From the NCBI GenBank assembly GCA_027487555.1, contig JAIYDI010000036.1, positions 1-44,051 on the forward strand: a DNA stretch of 44,051 nt, read 5' to 3'. The notes beneath the pieces are model-generated. The model had not been told where the DNA came from. It did not search any database and saw only the letters and a list, made by a program, of their open reading frames with translations. Positions 1 to 7,954 of this stretch are shown piece by piece. Position numbers and translations under genes: made by a program. Origin of the DNA: Hyphomicrobiales bacterium. GTDB lineage: Bacteria; Pseudomonadota; Alphaproteobacteria; Rhizobiales; Devosiaceae. Numbering within the stretch: the stretch's first letter is position 1; every line of letters starts with the position of its first letter.

Positions 1-5
1 GCGCA

Positions 6-37
6 AGGCTCCACTGGAGCCTCGCCAAGATGCGCTC
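6..37. repeat. Palindromic direct repeat, copy 1
   Basis: This 32-bp unit recurs identically at 88-119. Its core, AGGCTCCA-C-TGGAGCCT, is a perfect 8+1+8 inverted repeat, followed by CGCCAAGATGCGCTC. The left edge of the window cuts the context, so it is unclear whether more copies lie further left. It may be a REP-like or terminator-like element. Confidence 0.8.
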
Positions 38-74
38 CCCTCGATCAGGCCCTGCGAGCATGGCTCTCCGGGCG

Positions 75-123
75 TTCTGAGCGCGCGAGGCTCCACTGGA
101 GCCTCGCCAAGATGCGCTCAGAA
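75..123. repeat. Direct repeat copy 2 within a nested palindrome at the chemoreceptor stop
   Basis: The second copy of the 32-bp repeat (88-119) is framed by a further inverted pair, TTCTGAGCGC (75-84) and GCGCTCAGAA (114-123). Inner (CGAGGCTCCA-C-TGGAGCCTCG) and outer arms together give a 49-bp nested palindrome. The stop codon of the chemoreceptor gene (118-120) lies in the outer right arm. It would fold into a strong hairpin in RNA from either strand. There is no T tract on either side, so an RNA-stabilising or REP-type role is as likely as intrinsic termination. Confidence 0.7.
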
Positions 124-2145
124 CTCATTCCAGTCCTCTTTCACGGCGGTGTTGCCCCGCGTGAGATAGGTCTTGGCGGCGGTCTTCACCTTTTCCTGCA
201 GCGCCTTGATGCCTTTGGGCTGCGCCGGGGTCATCGGCTTGGCCGCGGTACGCACGGGCGCTGAAGCAGCGCGGGCGGGAGCGGCAGCAGCGCGGCCATC
301 GATAACGAACTGCTCGACGATGCGATCGAGATCGTTGGCACGGGTCTCGGTCTGCTCGATGGCGGCGTTGGTTTCTTCGACGAGCGCGGCATTGTGCTGG
401 GTCATCTCGTCCATCTGGCGGATCGCTGTCGAGACTTCGGAGATGGCCGAGGCCTGATCGCGGGTGGCACCCGAGATGTTCACGAGCAACTCAGCCGACA
501 GCTTCACGTCGCTGACCATGGCGACGAGCTTCTGTGTCGCATCGGCGACAAGGCGCGTGCCGGCGCCGACTTCGGTGGCCGACTGGTCGATGAGCGCCTT
601 GACCTCGGACGAGGCTTCGGCCGCCGACTGCGCGAGGCGCCGCACCTCCACGGCAACGACGGCGAAGCCCTTGCCCGCCTCGCCAGCACGTGCCGCTTCG
701 ACGGACGCGTTGAGGGCGAGGAGGTTGGTCTGGAAGGCGATGTCGTCGATCATACCGATGATGTTGGAAATCTTCTGGCTCGACGAGCTGATGCGCTCCA
801 TGGCCGCGTTGGATTTCTGCATCACGGCGCCGGTTTCTTCGGCGGCGACCGAGACGGAGCGTGCCTTCTGGCTCGCCTCGTCGGCGCGACGGGCATTCTC
901 GTTGACGGTGGTCGATAGCTGCTCGATGGCTGCGGAGGTCTCTTCGATGGCGGCCGCCTGCTTGGTGGTGCGCTCTGAGAGGTCGTTGGCACCCGAGAGG
1001 ATCTCGCCCGTCGCCGACTTGATGGAGCTCGAGGTTTCCTTGAGCTGCGCCATGATGGCCGCGAACTTGGTCACGGCTTCGTTGAACTGAACCCGGAGAA
1101 TGTCGCCGGGCCCCTCGAAGGGCTCGGAGATCTGCGCGGTCAGGTCGCCATCGGCGAGGCGGGCAAGCCCCTGGCCGAGCGTCTTGACGGCGTTGGCCGT
1201 GCGGGCCGCGACTATGGCGGCCTCTTCCTCGGTGCGGCGACGCTCAGCCTCGTTGGTACGGCGTGTTTCTTCGGTTTCCCGCCGATTGGCCTCGGCCTCG
1301 GTGCTCAGCCGGGCGTTCTCGAGGCCAGCCTCCTTGAAGATCTGCACGGCATTGGCCATCTGGCCCAGTTCATCCTTGCGGTCGGTACCGGGGACTTCGA
1401 CGTCGAACTTGCCGTCGGCCAACTGCCGCATAGTTGAGTTGAGGCGGTTGATGGGCAAGCTGATCTGGCGACTGGTGACGAGCAGCGCGATGCCGATGCC
1501 GAGGATAGCCCCGCCCACAGCAACCGCCAGCATCAGCTGGATGGACGATGCGGCGGTCTCTTCAAGCTTAAGCGCCTGATCGTGGCTTTCAGCAAGGATA
1601 TTGTCGTTGAGCGCAACGGATGTCTTGGACCATTCGGCCAGCTTCTGGTCGAGCTGCATCTGGGCGTTGGCGACCTGGCCAATCCAGCGCAAATCCTCGG
1701 GGGTGAGCGCGGTACCGTTGGTGATGCCCTTGGCACGGTGGCTCTCGTCGAACTGCTTCCTGATCTCGGGGATGAGGGATTCGAACTGGACCCGCAGCGC
1801 ATCCACGGCCTGCCCGTGCTGCGGCAGGAGTTCGGCCACCTCCACGAGGTTGCCATCGATGGTGGTGAGTGCGGCATCGAAATCCTTCGCGATCTGGGCA
1901 TATTCCGGGCTTTCGTCCGGATAGCTCAGAGTCTTGTAGATCATGTAGCCCAGGGCCTGGATCTGCCGGTTTGTCCGGGCGATCAACACGGTCGCCGGGT
2001 CGGTCTTTCCGATCGTGACGCGCGCTTCGGACGTTACAGTCTGCAGGCTCGACAGGCCGACGAAAGAACTGATGGCCATGACGGCGACGAGCACCAGGAC
2101 TGGGATGATCGTCTTGATGCTGATCTTCATATCCTTGAAGCGCAC
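118..2145 (-). CDS. Methyl-accepting chemotaxis protein with CheR-binding tail
   Basis: Transmembrane chemoreceptor that signals to CheA/CheW. In the 675-aa protein I see TM1 at about 12-32, a helical periplasmic sensor domain at 33-200, TM2 at 201-223, a HAMP domain at 224-277, a second HAMP-like stretch after a charged linker, and a cytoplasmic coiled coil with the conserved tip ([19 protein letters not shown]) at about 463-506. The last residues, EDWNEF, match the xWxxF pentapeptide that tethers CheR/CheB in other receptors, after a flexible Ala/Pro-rich linker. I chose a GTG start at 2145 because GGAGG lies 5 nt upstream; ATG at 2130 is the alternative, and an upstream extension to 2268 lacks receptor-like sequence. 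No che genes are nearby. The ligand is unknown. Confidence 0.93.
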   Translation of the reverse strand: MRFKDMKISIKTIIPVLVLVAVMAISSFVGLSSLQTVTSEARVTIGKTDPATVLIARTNRQIQALGYMIYKTLSYPDESPEYAQIAKDFDAALTTIDGNLVEVAELLPQHGQAVDALRVQFESLIPEIRKQFDESHRAKGITNGTALTPEDLRWIGQVANAQMQLDQKLAEWSKTSVALNDNILAESHDQALKLEETAASSIQLMLAVAVGGAILGIGIALLVTSRQISLPINRLNSTMRQLADGKFDVEVPGTDRKDELGQMANAVQIFKEAGLENARLSTEAEANRRETEETRRTNEAERRRTEEEAAIVAARTANAVKTLGQGLARLADGDLTAQISEPFEGPGDILRVQFNEAVTKFAAIMAQLKETSSSIKSATGEILSGANDLSERTTKQAAAIEETSAAIEQLSTTVNENARRADEASQKARSVSVAAEETGAVMQKSNAAMERISSSSQKISNIIGMIDDIAFQTNLLALNASVEAARAGEAGKGFAVVAVEVRRLAQSAAEASSEVKALIDQSATEVGAGTRLVADATQKLVAMVSDVKLSAELLVNISGATRDQASAISEVSTAIRQMDEMTQHNAALVEETNAAIEQTETRANDLDRIVEQFVIDGRAAAAPARAASAPVRTAAKPMTPAQPKGIKALQEKVKTAAKTYLTRGNTAVKEDWNEF

Positions 2146-2299
2146 GCATTCCTCCAGGGTGACTGGGACAAGGGATGCCCCCGAGTTCGTAAGGCGGTGC
2201 GGACAAAGAACAAGAATCGCCTGCCACCGCTGGTTCAGGCGGCAGAATGAACACCAAATTGAAATCAATGATTAAATGCGGAGGACGAAGCCCGACAAA

Positions 2300-3229
2300 C
2301 TAGCCGCGGCGCAGTAGCGCCTCGATCTCGCCACGGCGGGGCATGGAGGGCGCGGTGCCGGGCTTCTGAACCGACAAGGCGGCGGTGGCGCAGCCGAAGC
2401 GGACGGCATCGGGCGCGGACATACCCTCGGCAAGCGCGAGGGCGAAGCCACCATTGAAAGCATCGCCTGCACCGGTGGTATCGACCACTTGCGCGACGGG
2501 GAAGGCGGGCACATGCAGACTGCCCGAGGCGCCGTGGAGCAGCGCGCCCTTTTCGCCCAGGGTGATCAGCGCGTTGCGCGCACCACGGGCAATGAATATC
2601 CCGGCCGCCGCGCGGGCGTCGTCGAGGGTTTCGACGCGGACGCCCGTGAGGCTTGCCGCCTCGGTCTCGTTGGGGGTGACATAATCGCAGAGGCGATAGA
2701 TTTCGCCGTCACTGGGCACCGCGGGGGCGGGATTGAGGATGGTGATGACACCATGGCGGCGCGCGACGCCAAGCCCGACGCGGGCCGTTTCCACGGGCTG
2801 CTCGAACTGGGTAAGGAGCACGCGGGACGATGCGATGGCGCCTTCGGCGGCGATGACATCGGCAGGCGAGAGCGCGGCCGCGGCGCCAGATTCGACGATG
2901 ATGGCGTTATCGCCGGTTTCGGTGGAAACGAAAATGAAGGCCGCGCCAGTGGGCAAGCTGTCATCGGAGACGACGCCGGAGATATCGATACTGTCGGCGG
3001 CCCAGGCGGCCCGGGCCATATCGCCAAAGGCGTCGCGCCCGATGCGGGTTATCATGCGGGCGTCGGCGCCGGCGCGGGCGGCAGCGATGGCCTGGTTGGA
3101 GCCCTTGCCACCTGGGCCGGCCTTGAAGCCGTGCCCGAGGATGGTTTCGCCCATAAGGGGCATCCGCGGCGCCCGGAAAGCAAGATCGGCAACAAAAATG
3201 CCGAGAATGGCGACCGGTGCCTTGGACAT
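2300..3229 (-). CDS. rbsK: Ribokinase (PfkB family)
   Basis: Phosphorylates ribose (or a related pentose) at O5 with ATP in the cytoplasm. The 309-aa length is typical for RbsK. Visible motifs are the substrate-binding GGKGSNQA at 40-47, NPAP at 166-169, the NETE motif at 187-190, and the anion-hole/catalytic DTTGAGDAFNGG at 250-261 with D256 as catalytic base. A GGGAG ribosome site lies 6 nt before ATG. It is the last gene of the leftward arm of the nucleoside cluster, so its substrate is probably ribose released by the nucleoside hydrolase encoded at 10369-11316. PfkB members also include adenosine and pseudouridine kinases, but the overall fit is best to ribokinase. Confidence 0.88.
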   Translation of the reverse strand: MSKAPVAILGIFVADLAFRAPRMPLMGETILGHGFKAGPGGKGSNQAIAAARAGADARMITRIGRDAFGDMARAAWAADSIDISGVVSDDSLPTGAAFIFVSTETGDNAIIVESGAAAALSPADVIAAEGAIASSRVLLTQFEQPVETARVGLGVARRHGVITILNPAPAVPSDGEIYRLCDYVTPNETEAASLTGVRVETLDDARAAAGIFIARGARNALITLGEKGALLHGASGSLHVPAFPVAQVVDTTGAGDAFNGGFALALAEGMSAPDAVRFGCATAALSVQKPGTAPSMPRRGEIEALLRRG

Positions 3230-3282
3230 GCTCTACTCCCGCCACGGTCCGCGCCATGCGCGGCCCGCCCCGCCATCTGTTC

Positions 3283-3302
3283 CGCCGGGCAAGCGCCCGG
3301 CG
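3283..3302 (-). other. Intergenic hairpin between the GATase-like gene and rbsK
   Basis: CGCCGGGC and GCCCGGCG form a perfect 8-bp stem with a 4-nt loop in the 149-bp gap before rbsK. No T run follows on the minus strand, so it is more likely a partial terminator or processing/stability hairpin than a full terminator. The rest of the gap holds nothing I recognise. Confidence 0.5.
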
Positions 3303-3378
3303 AAGATTTCCACTCGCAACTGAAGAACTTGCTGCGATTGGCGCGGAAGTAAAGGGCGAAGCCGCGGAATTCGGCCGA

Positions 3379-4125
3379 TCAGCGGCCAGATACCCAATCG
3401 ACTATGCCATTCCACAGGGTGCCGTAGCCCTGCCAGTCGCAGAAGGGCGGCGGCGCCCAATGCGGCCCACAATCCGACGTGAAGGCGGCGGTGCGGCCTT
3501 CGCCATAGGAGCCGACGACGAGGAGCGGATCATCGCCGACGGTGACGAGGACATCGGCCTCGGACTTCGGGGTGACCTGATTGTAGCCGAGCAGGGCCGG
3601 CCACTCGGCGGGCAGGCCAGCGAGCAGCTTGTGTTCGGCGACGACCCTGGGCACCACGCCCTGCGGGGCCTCGACGCGATCGTCATGGTACTTGATGGTG
3701 ACGGGCAGCACATCCTCTACCGGGGAGCCGGCCCATTTGCCCTTGGCCTCGATGCCCTGGAAAGTGAGATAGCCGCCGACCATGACGAGGCCGCCGCCAT
3801 TTCGGACATAGTCGCGCAGCAGTTCGAGCCGGTTGGCCATGGGCACCGAGCGCACGAAGGTATCGGGGTGGAGCAGCAGGGTATTGGCGCCGATATCGGA
3901 CAGGATCACGGCGTCGTAGGCTTCGAGCGCCCCAAGGCTGAGCGGAAACTGCCGTGGCGCCAGATGGTTGGGCAGGAAGGTGACGTGCCAGCCATGCTGC
4001 TCGAGCGCGGTGCGCAGCCAGGCGACGCCCTCGTTGTATTCGGTGGTGGTGAAGCTGTCGAAACCCTTGGTGTGGACCGAGGTGGTGACCCAGGATTCAC
4101 CGGCGATGAGGACCGACTTGGTCAT
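3379..4125 (-). CDS. Glutamine-amidotransferase-like (class I GATase-fold) protein
   Basis: A 248-aa cytoplasmic protein that reads like the putative glutamine amidotransferase family related to ThuA-type proteins. It has a flavodoxin-like start (SVLIAGESW), an elbow region (YVRNGGGLVMVGGY at about 105-118) and a conserved tail containing TSDCGPHWAPP. The usual GATase nucleophile Cys is not present in the elbow, where Gly-Gly-Gly stands instead, so true glutaminase activity is doubtful. Members often sit beside LacI regulators and sugar or nucleoside genes, and here it follows lacI by 28 bp. GGAG stands about 9 nt before ATG. Its reaction is unknown; a binding or hydrolase role on the imported compound is possible. 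Confidence 0.7.
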   Translation of the reverse strand: MTKSVLIAGESWVTTSVHTKGFDSFTTTEYNEGVAWLRTALEQHGWHVTFLPNHLAPRQFPLSLGALEAYDAVILSDIGANTLLLHPDTFVRSVPMANRLELLRDYVRNGGGLVMVGGYLTFQGIEAKGKWAGSPVEDVLPVTIKYHDDRVEAPQGVVPRVVAEHKLLAGLPAEWPALLGYNQVTPKSEADVLVTVGDDPLLVVGSYGEGRTAAFTSDCGPHWAPPPFCDWQGYGTLWNGIVDWVSGR

Positions 4126-4153
4126 TGTTGCTGCTCCTTCAGGTGCGGAAAAG

Positions 4154-5161
4154 TCAGGGATTGGGAGGGGGCGCGCCGACGGACTGGCGCAGCATCAACT
4201 GGACGGGAAGACGCGTTACCTGCGGCACCGCTTCGCCGCGCAAGAGCGCGAGGAGGGTGCGGAAGCCGAGGCGGCCAAGCATCTCGACCGGCTGGCGGAC
4301 AGCCGTGAGCGGCGGGGTGAGGAGCACGCCGAAGGGCATGTCGTCGAAGCCGACCATGGATATGTCGCGCGGCAGCACGAGGCCGAGCTCGCGGATGGCT
4401 GTGACGGTGCCCATGGCGATGAAATCCGACGAGGCGAAGATGGCCGTCGGTGGGCTCGGCAGCGCGAAGAAACCATGCACGGCGAGGCGGGCGTTTTCTG
4501 AAGCGAAGCTGCCAGCGGCCACCAGCTCGGGCCGAACCGGAATGCCGGCCTCGGCCATGGCCCGTTCGAAGCCGCGGCGGCGCTCGGAAACGGTGAGGAG
4601 CCCGGTGGGCCCGGCGATATAGGCAATGTCGCGATGGCCCGCCGCAATGAGGTGGCGGGTGGCCGCATAGCTGCCCTCGGTGTTTTCGACGAAGAGCCGT
4701 GGCACGGCGACACCGGGCACATCCTCGTCGAGGATGACGACGTCGCGGCGGCCGGCGATGAGGCGTGCCAGCGTGCCATCGTCGGGCGTATTGGTCATCA
4801 GCAGCAGGCCATCGACCTGCCGGTCGTCGAGCCCCTCGAGGGCGCGGATTTCGCGCGCACGATCGGAGCGGGTGGGGATGATGAGCACGGAATAGCCGTG
4901 CTGCTCGGCCTCGTCGGCGAACCAGCCGGCGAGCTCGGCAAAAAACGGCTCGCGGATCTCTGGCACGACGAGACCCACCGCCTCGGTGCGGCCCGTGGAG
5001 AGGCGCTGGGCGAGGCGGTTGGGGCGATAGTCGAGCGCGGCGATGGCCGCGTCAATTCGGCCGGCGGTGCCGGAAGGCAGCTCGATCCTGCGGTTGAGAT
5101 AACGCGAGACGGTGGTCGGCGAGACCCCGGCCCGTTCGGCTACATCGTGAATGGTCGCCAT
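4154..5161 (-). CDS. LacI-family transcriptional regulator
   Basis: A 335-aa repressor with the classic N-terminal helix-turn-helix (DVAERAGVSPTTVSRYLN, about residues 5-22), hinge helix (RPNRLAQRLSTGRT) and periplasmic-binding-protein-like effector domain. A strong GGGGAGG lies 5 nt before ATG. It sits between the deaminase genes and rbsK. A palindrome about 40 bp in front of its start resembles the perfect palindrome in the divergent promoter at 8992-9005, so I infer that it controls both arms of the cluster and itself. The effector is probably the imported nucleoside or a breakdown product, but the sequence does not show which. Confidence 0.93.
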   Translation of the reverse strand: MATIHDVAERAGVSPTTVSRYLNRRIELPSGTAGRIDAAIAALDYRPNRLAQRLSTGRTEAVGLVVPEIREPFFAELAGWFADEAEQHGYSVLIIPTRSDRAREIRALEGLDDRQVDGLLLMTNTPDDGTLARLIAGRRDVVILDEDVPGVAVPRLFVENTEGSYAATRHLIAAGHRDIAYIAGPTGLLTVSERRRGFERAMAEAGIPVRPELVAAGSFASENARLAVHGFFALPSPPTAIFASSDFIAMGTVTAIRELGLVLPRDISMVGFDDMPFGVLLTPPLTAVRQPVEMLGRLGFRTLLALLRGEAVPQVTRLPVQLMLRQSVGAPPPNP

Positions 5162-5200
5162 CTGCCCTCCCCACTCGCAAGGGACAGGCTAGACGGGGAT

Positions 5201-5222
5201 AACCGCTTTAGTAAAGCGGTTT
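5201..5222. promoter_or_regulatory. Candidate LacI-family operator in front of the regulator gene
   Basis: AACCGCTTTA and TAAAGCGGTT form a perfect 10+1+10 palindrome. Its right half reads GTAAAGCGGTTT (5211-5222), matching the core of the palindrome at 8992-9005 (GTAAACCGGTTT) at 11 of 12 positions with the same central CG. The left half gives the near-identical CTAAAGCGGTT on the other strand. It lies 40-61 bp upstream of the lacI start, which fits autoregulation. No T run follows, so it is not a terminator. Confidence 0.65.
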
Positions 5223-5306
5223 CGTAGCGGATAAAGCCGAGATGGCGGTGGTTCGGGGCGGTGCGATGGCGGCGAGCGGAACACCCGTTGGGTTCTGTTC
5301 ATGCCG

Positions 5307-5332
5307 CGTGGTGCGGCAGGCTCACCATGAGG
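5307..5332. repeat. Dispersed repeat fragment (VVRQAH type)
   Basis: A 26-bp stretch starting CGTGGTGCGGCAGGCTCACC. It matches 40629-40654 inside cobN at 21 of 26 positions. On the minus strand it has the CCTCATGGTGAGCCTG form common among small palindromic repeats of alphaproteobacteria. It lies in the 190-bp gap between the adenine-deaminase-like gene and lacI. Confidence 0.55.
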
Positions 5333-5351
5333 CAACGAAGGGCGTGCCGAG

Positions 5352-7220
5352 TTACCACACCACCGGATGGGTTTCGCCGGTTGTGACATTGACGAAACCC
5401 TCGGGCGCGAGGGGCGACGGGGCGACGAGCACCCAGGTCCATGGCGCGCAGGTCAGTGTCGCGAACATCAGCCGCTCCGGGAAACCCGGATGCCAGCGCG
5501 GGTGCCAGGTGGGCTCGTACATCCAGTCCACTTTCGCGGCGCGCTCGCGCAGCACGGCCATATCGGCGGCGAGCGCCTCGGCCGGGCGCTCCGACATCAA
5601 CCCGCCGATCTCGAAGCGGACGGTGGAAACGAGTTCGCCGCGATGAACCAGGGCCCAGCCGCCCTGCTGCTCTCGCAAGGCGTTGACCGCCTGCGCCATC
5701 GCCGCATCGGACGAACCGCAGACCCAGATATTGTGCTTGTCGTGGGCGACCGAGCAGGCAAGCGCAGTATCCGGGTCGCGCGGGCCGCAGCCGCGCCAGA
5801 ACATTTTCGACACCTTACCCTCGCCCGAAAAGCGGTCGACGATGGCGAACTTGGTGATAGTTTCGTCCGGGCGCCGCTGCACCTCGCCATTTTCGACAGG
5901 CATGTCGACGGTGAAGAATTCCGGATGCCAGTGGAAGGGCCGGATGACCGCCGCCTGCATCGTGGCGCGGCCGGGCGCGGCGGGAATGACGAAATCCGCG
6001 GCGGTGATATCGCGCGCTATGTTGACGGTGTGGCGGGCCCAATTTGGCCACTCCACCTTGGGGATTTCGGCGAGGTAGCGCGTGCCTTCGGAGACCGGAC
6101 GCCCATCGGCCCAGACCTTGGCGATCTCGAGCGACGGCAGATCGGACAAGAGCACGATATCGGCATAGCGGCCGGGCGCGATTGAGCCGACATGCGGGGT
6201 GAGGCGCATGTGGCGCGCCGGATTTATGGTGACGCACTGGATGGCGATCTCGGGCGCGAGCCCGGCGGCGATGGCGGTACGGACATTGTGATCGGTGGCG
6301 CCGATTTCGAGGGTGAGCGGCGAGGAGCGATCGTCGGTGGCAAAGGCGACCTGCGACCAATCGGCGAGGCCGCGCTCCAGCAGGCCCTTGATGATTTCGG
6401 GCATGGTGTGAATGCGGATTTCGATAAAGAGGCCGCGGCGGAGCTTTTCGAACGCCTCCTCGGCGGTGAACATCTCGTGGTCGGACGCCATGCCGGCGGC
6501 GGCGAAGGCGTTGATTTCGGGCAGGGCGCGGAGGCCCGCGGCGTGGCCTTCGACGACACCACGGGCGGCGATGGTGGCTTCGATCATGCCCCAGAGCCGA
6601 TCATGCGAGGGGTTATCGGGGTTCCAGACGGCGGGCCAATCCATCACCTCGTCGAGGCCGGTGACCATCAGGCTCTGGGCCATGAAACCCGCCTGCTTGG
6701 CCTTGCCGAACCAGCCGCCGCCCCACTCATAGGCGGTGGGCGGCACGGCGGAACCCGGCTGCGGGAAGATTTTCAAAGGCGAGCCGGCGGCGCGGGCGGC
6801 GAACCAGAACGCTAGGTTATTGGGGCCATCGACATTGGAGAATTCGTGGGAGGCCTCGCAGGTCCAGGTATTGCCGCGCGGGATGACGAGGGCCGCCTCG
6901 TATTCGGGGGTGAGGTGCGAGCTTTCGATATGCTTGTGCACTTCGCCGAAGCCTGGGACGGCGGAAAGGCCGGGCTCGTGGATGTGCTCGGCGGCGGTGC
7001 CGGCATATTGGCCGGCAGGCCCGACCCAGGCGATGCGACGCCCCCTGATGACGATCTCCTGATCGTCAAGCCACTGGCGGGAATGCACATCGAGCAGGCG
7101 GCCGACACGCAGGATGCGATCGGCGGGGCGCTTGCCGAGCGCGACGAGCAGCAGATCCTGCCGGATCTTCACTTCGTCGGCGGCAGTATTGTGCAGGTCG
7201 GTAGGGAGCGCGGTGGTCAT
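5352..7220 (-). CDS. Adenine-deaminase-like amidohydrolase (divergent Ade)
   Basis: A 622-aa amidohydrolase-superfamily enzyme of the adenine deaminase type. Metal-site motifs are retained: HKHIESS (H95, H97), SHE (H125), the GHA motif, SDHE and TDDRS. The usual Ade signatures are altered, however: PGFIDxHxH reads PGFGEVHKH, and DPHE reads ASHE. The protein also ends in a long C-terminal domain typical of Ade. I infer deamination of adenine or a modified purine or pterin; the altered signatures leave the substrate open. The start at 7220 lies 2 nt after the creatininase stop, so translation is probably coupled. An open frame running further upstream only shadows the creatininase gene. Confidence 0.8.
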   Translation of the reverse strand: MTTALPTDLHNTAADEVKIRQDLLLVALGKRPADRILRVGRLLDVHSRQWLDDQEIVIRGRRIAWVGPAGQYAGTAAEHIHEPGLSAVPGFGEVHKHIESSHLTPEYEAALVIPRGNTWTCEASHEFSNVDGPNNLAFWFAARAAGSPLKIFPQPGSAVPPTAYEWGGGWFGKAKQAGFMAQSLMVTGLDEVMDWPAVWNPDNPSHDRLWGMIEATIAARGVVEGHAAGLRALPEINAFAAAGMASDHEMFTAEEAFEKLRRGLFIEIRIHTMPEIIKGLLERGLADWSQVAFATDDRSSPLTLEIGATDHNVRTAIAAGLAPEIAIQCVTINPARHMRLTPHVGSIAPGRYADIVLLSDLPSLEIAKVWADGRPVSEGTRYLAEIPKVEWPNWARHTVNIARDITAADFVIPAAPGRATMQAAVIRPFHWHPEFFTVDMPVENGEVQRRPDETITKFAIVDRFSGEGKVSKMFWRGCGPRDPDTALACSVAHDKHNIWVCGSSDAAMAQAVNALREQQGGWALVHRGELVSTVRFEIGGLMSERPAEALAADMAVLRERAAKVDWMYEPTWHPRWHPGFPERLMFATLTCAPWTWVLVAPSPLAPEGFVNVTTGETHPVVW

Positions 7221-7222
7221 CG

Positions 7223-7954
7223 TCAGATTCCGGAATTTTCGCGCCACAGCCAGATGAGCCGGGCGCTTTCGGTGGCGATGCCCTCGATCATCGCCCTGCC
7301 CTTTTCGGCGGAGGCGGGGCGCGGATCGCCGAACACGCCGCTTTTGTTGAAGTCGGACAGGCGCATGGGGACCGAGCCGAAGAGTGGCGGGAATTCGGGA
7401 TATTCGGGCGCGGCGCGGGACATGTCGACGCTTTGTGGCGCGAGCGCCAGCATGAACGAGGTTTCGACCTCGTCGGCGTGGAAGAAGCCCGGGCCGGCGG
7501 GACCGGTGTCCATCAGCTCGTTCGCCAGTTCCTCGAAGCGGGGGTAGTCGAGACAGAGCAGCGGGAAGCCTTCGGTGTGAAGGATGCGGCCGGCCTGGGA
7601 AATCGGGTCGCGATTGCCGAAATGGCCGTTGACGGTGACGAGGCCGCGCACGCCCATGCGCTTGAGGCCACGACCGATATCGAGCACATGGGCGCGCAGC
7701 GTATCGGGCGAGATGGAGAGCGTGCCGGGCCAGCCCTCGGTGGTCCAGCATTCGCCATAGGCGATGGCCGGCAGCAGGAGCGTGTCTGTGAGTTCCGCGA
7801 TGCGGCGGGCGACGCCGGTGGCCATCACCGTATCGGTCGTAAGCGGCAGGTGCGCGCCATGTTCCTCGACGGCGCCGACCGGGAGGACGGCGATGAGACC
7901 CTCTGCGATGGCCGTGGCGATTTCGGGCCAGGCAGTGGTCGCGGCATCCAGCAT
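7223..7954 (-). CDS. Creatininase-family amidohydrolase
   Basis: A 243-aa metal-dependent amide hydrolase of the creatininase family. Motifs are VGAVEEHGAHLPLTTD (E31, H32, H35, D41), the NGHFGN motif at 108-113, and HADEVETS at 158-165. Family members hydrolyse cyclic or formyl amides: creatinine, the formamide intermediate of F420/riboflavin synthesis (ArfB), and a mycofactocin peptide (MftE). Its place between two base deaminases suggests hydrolysis of an amide or formamide made from a nucleobase; this is inference. I prefer ATG at 7954, which overlaps the cdd stop as TGATG; a TTG at 7963 is also in frame. Confidence 0.85.
   Translation of the reverse strand: MLDAATTAWPEIATAIAEGLIAVLPVGAVEEHGAHLPLTTDTVMATGVARRIAELTDTLLLPAIAYGECWTTEGWPGTLSISPDTLRAHVLDIGRGLKRMGVRGLVTVNGHFGNRDPISQAGRILHTEGFPLLCLDYPRFEELANELMDTGPAGPGFFHADEVETSFMLALAPQSVDMSRAAPEYPEFPPLFGSVPMRLSDFNKSGVFGDPRPASAEKGRAMIEGIATESARLIWLWRENSGI

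Noticed and set aside
1..120. CRISPR-like array
   Set aside because: Only two repeat units are present, the repeat is fully palindromic, and no cas gene is near.
394..918. Plus-strand open frames opposite the chemoreceptor
   Set aside because: They encode Ala/Arg/Gly-rich shadows of the coiled-coil region, with no family signature.
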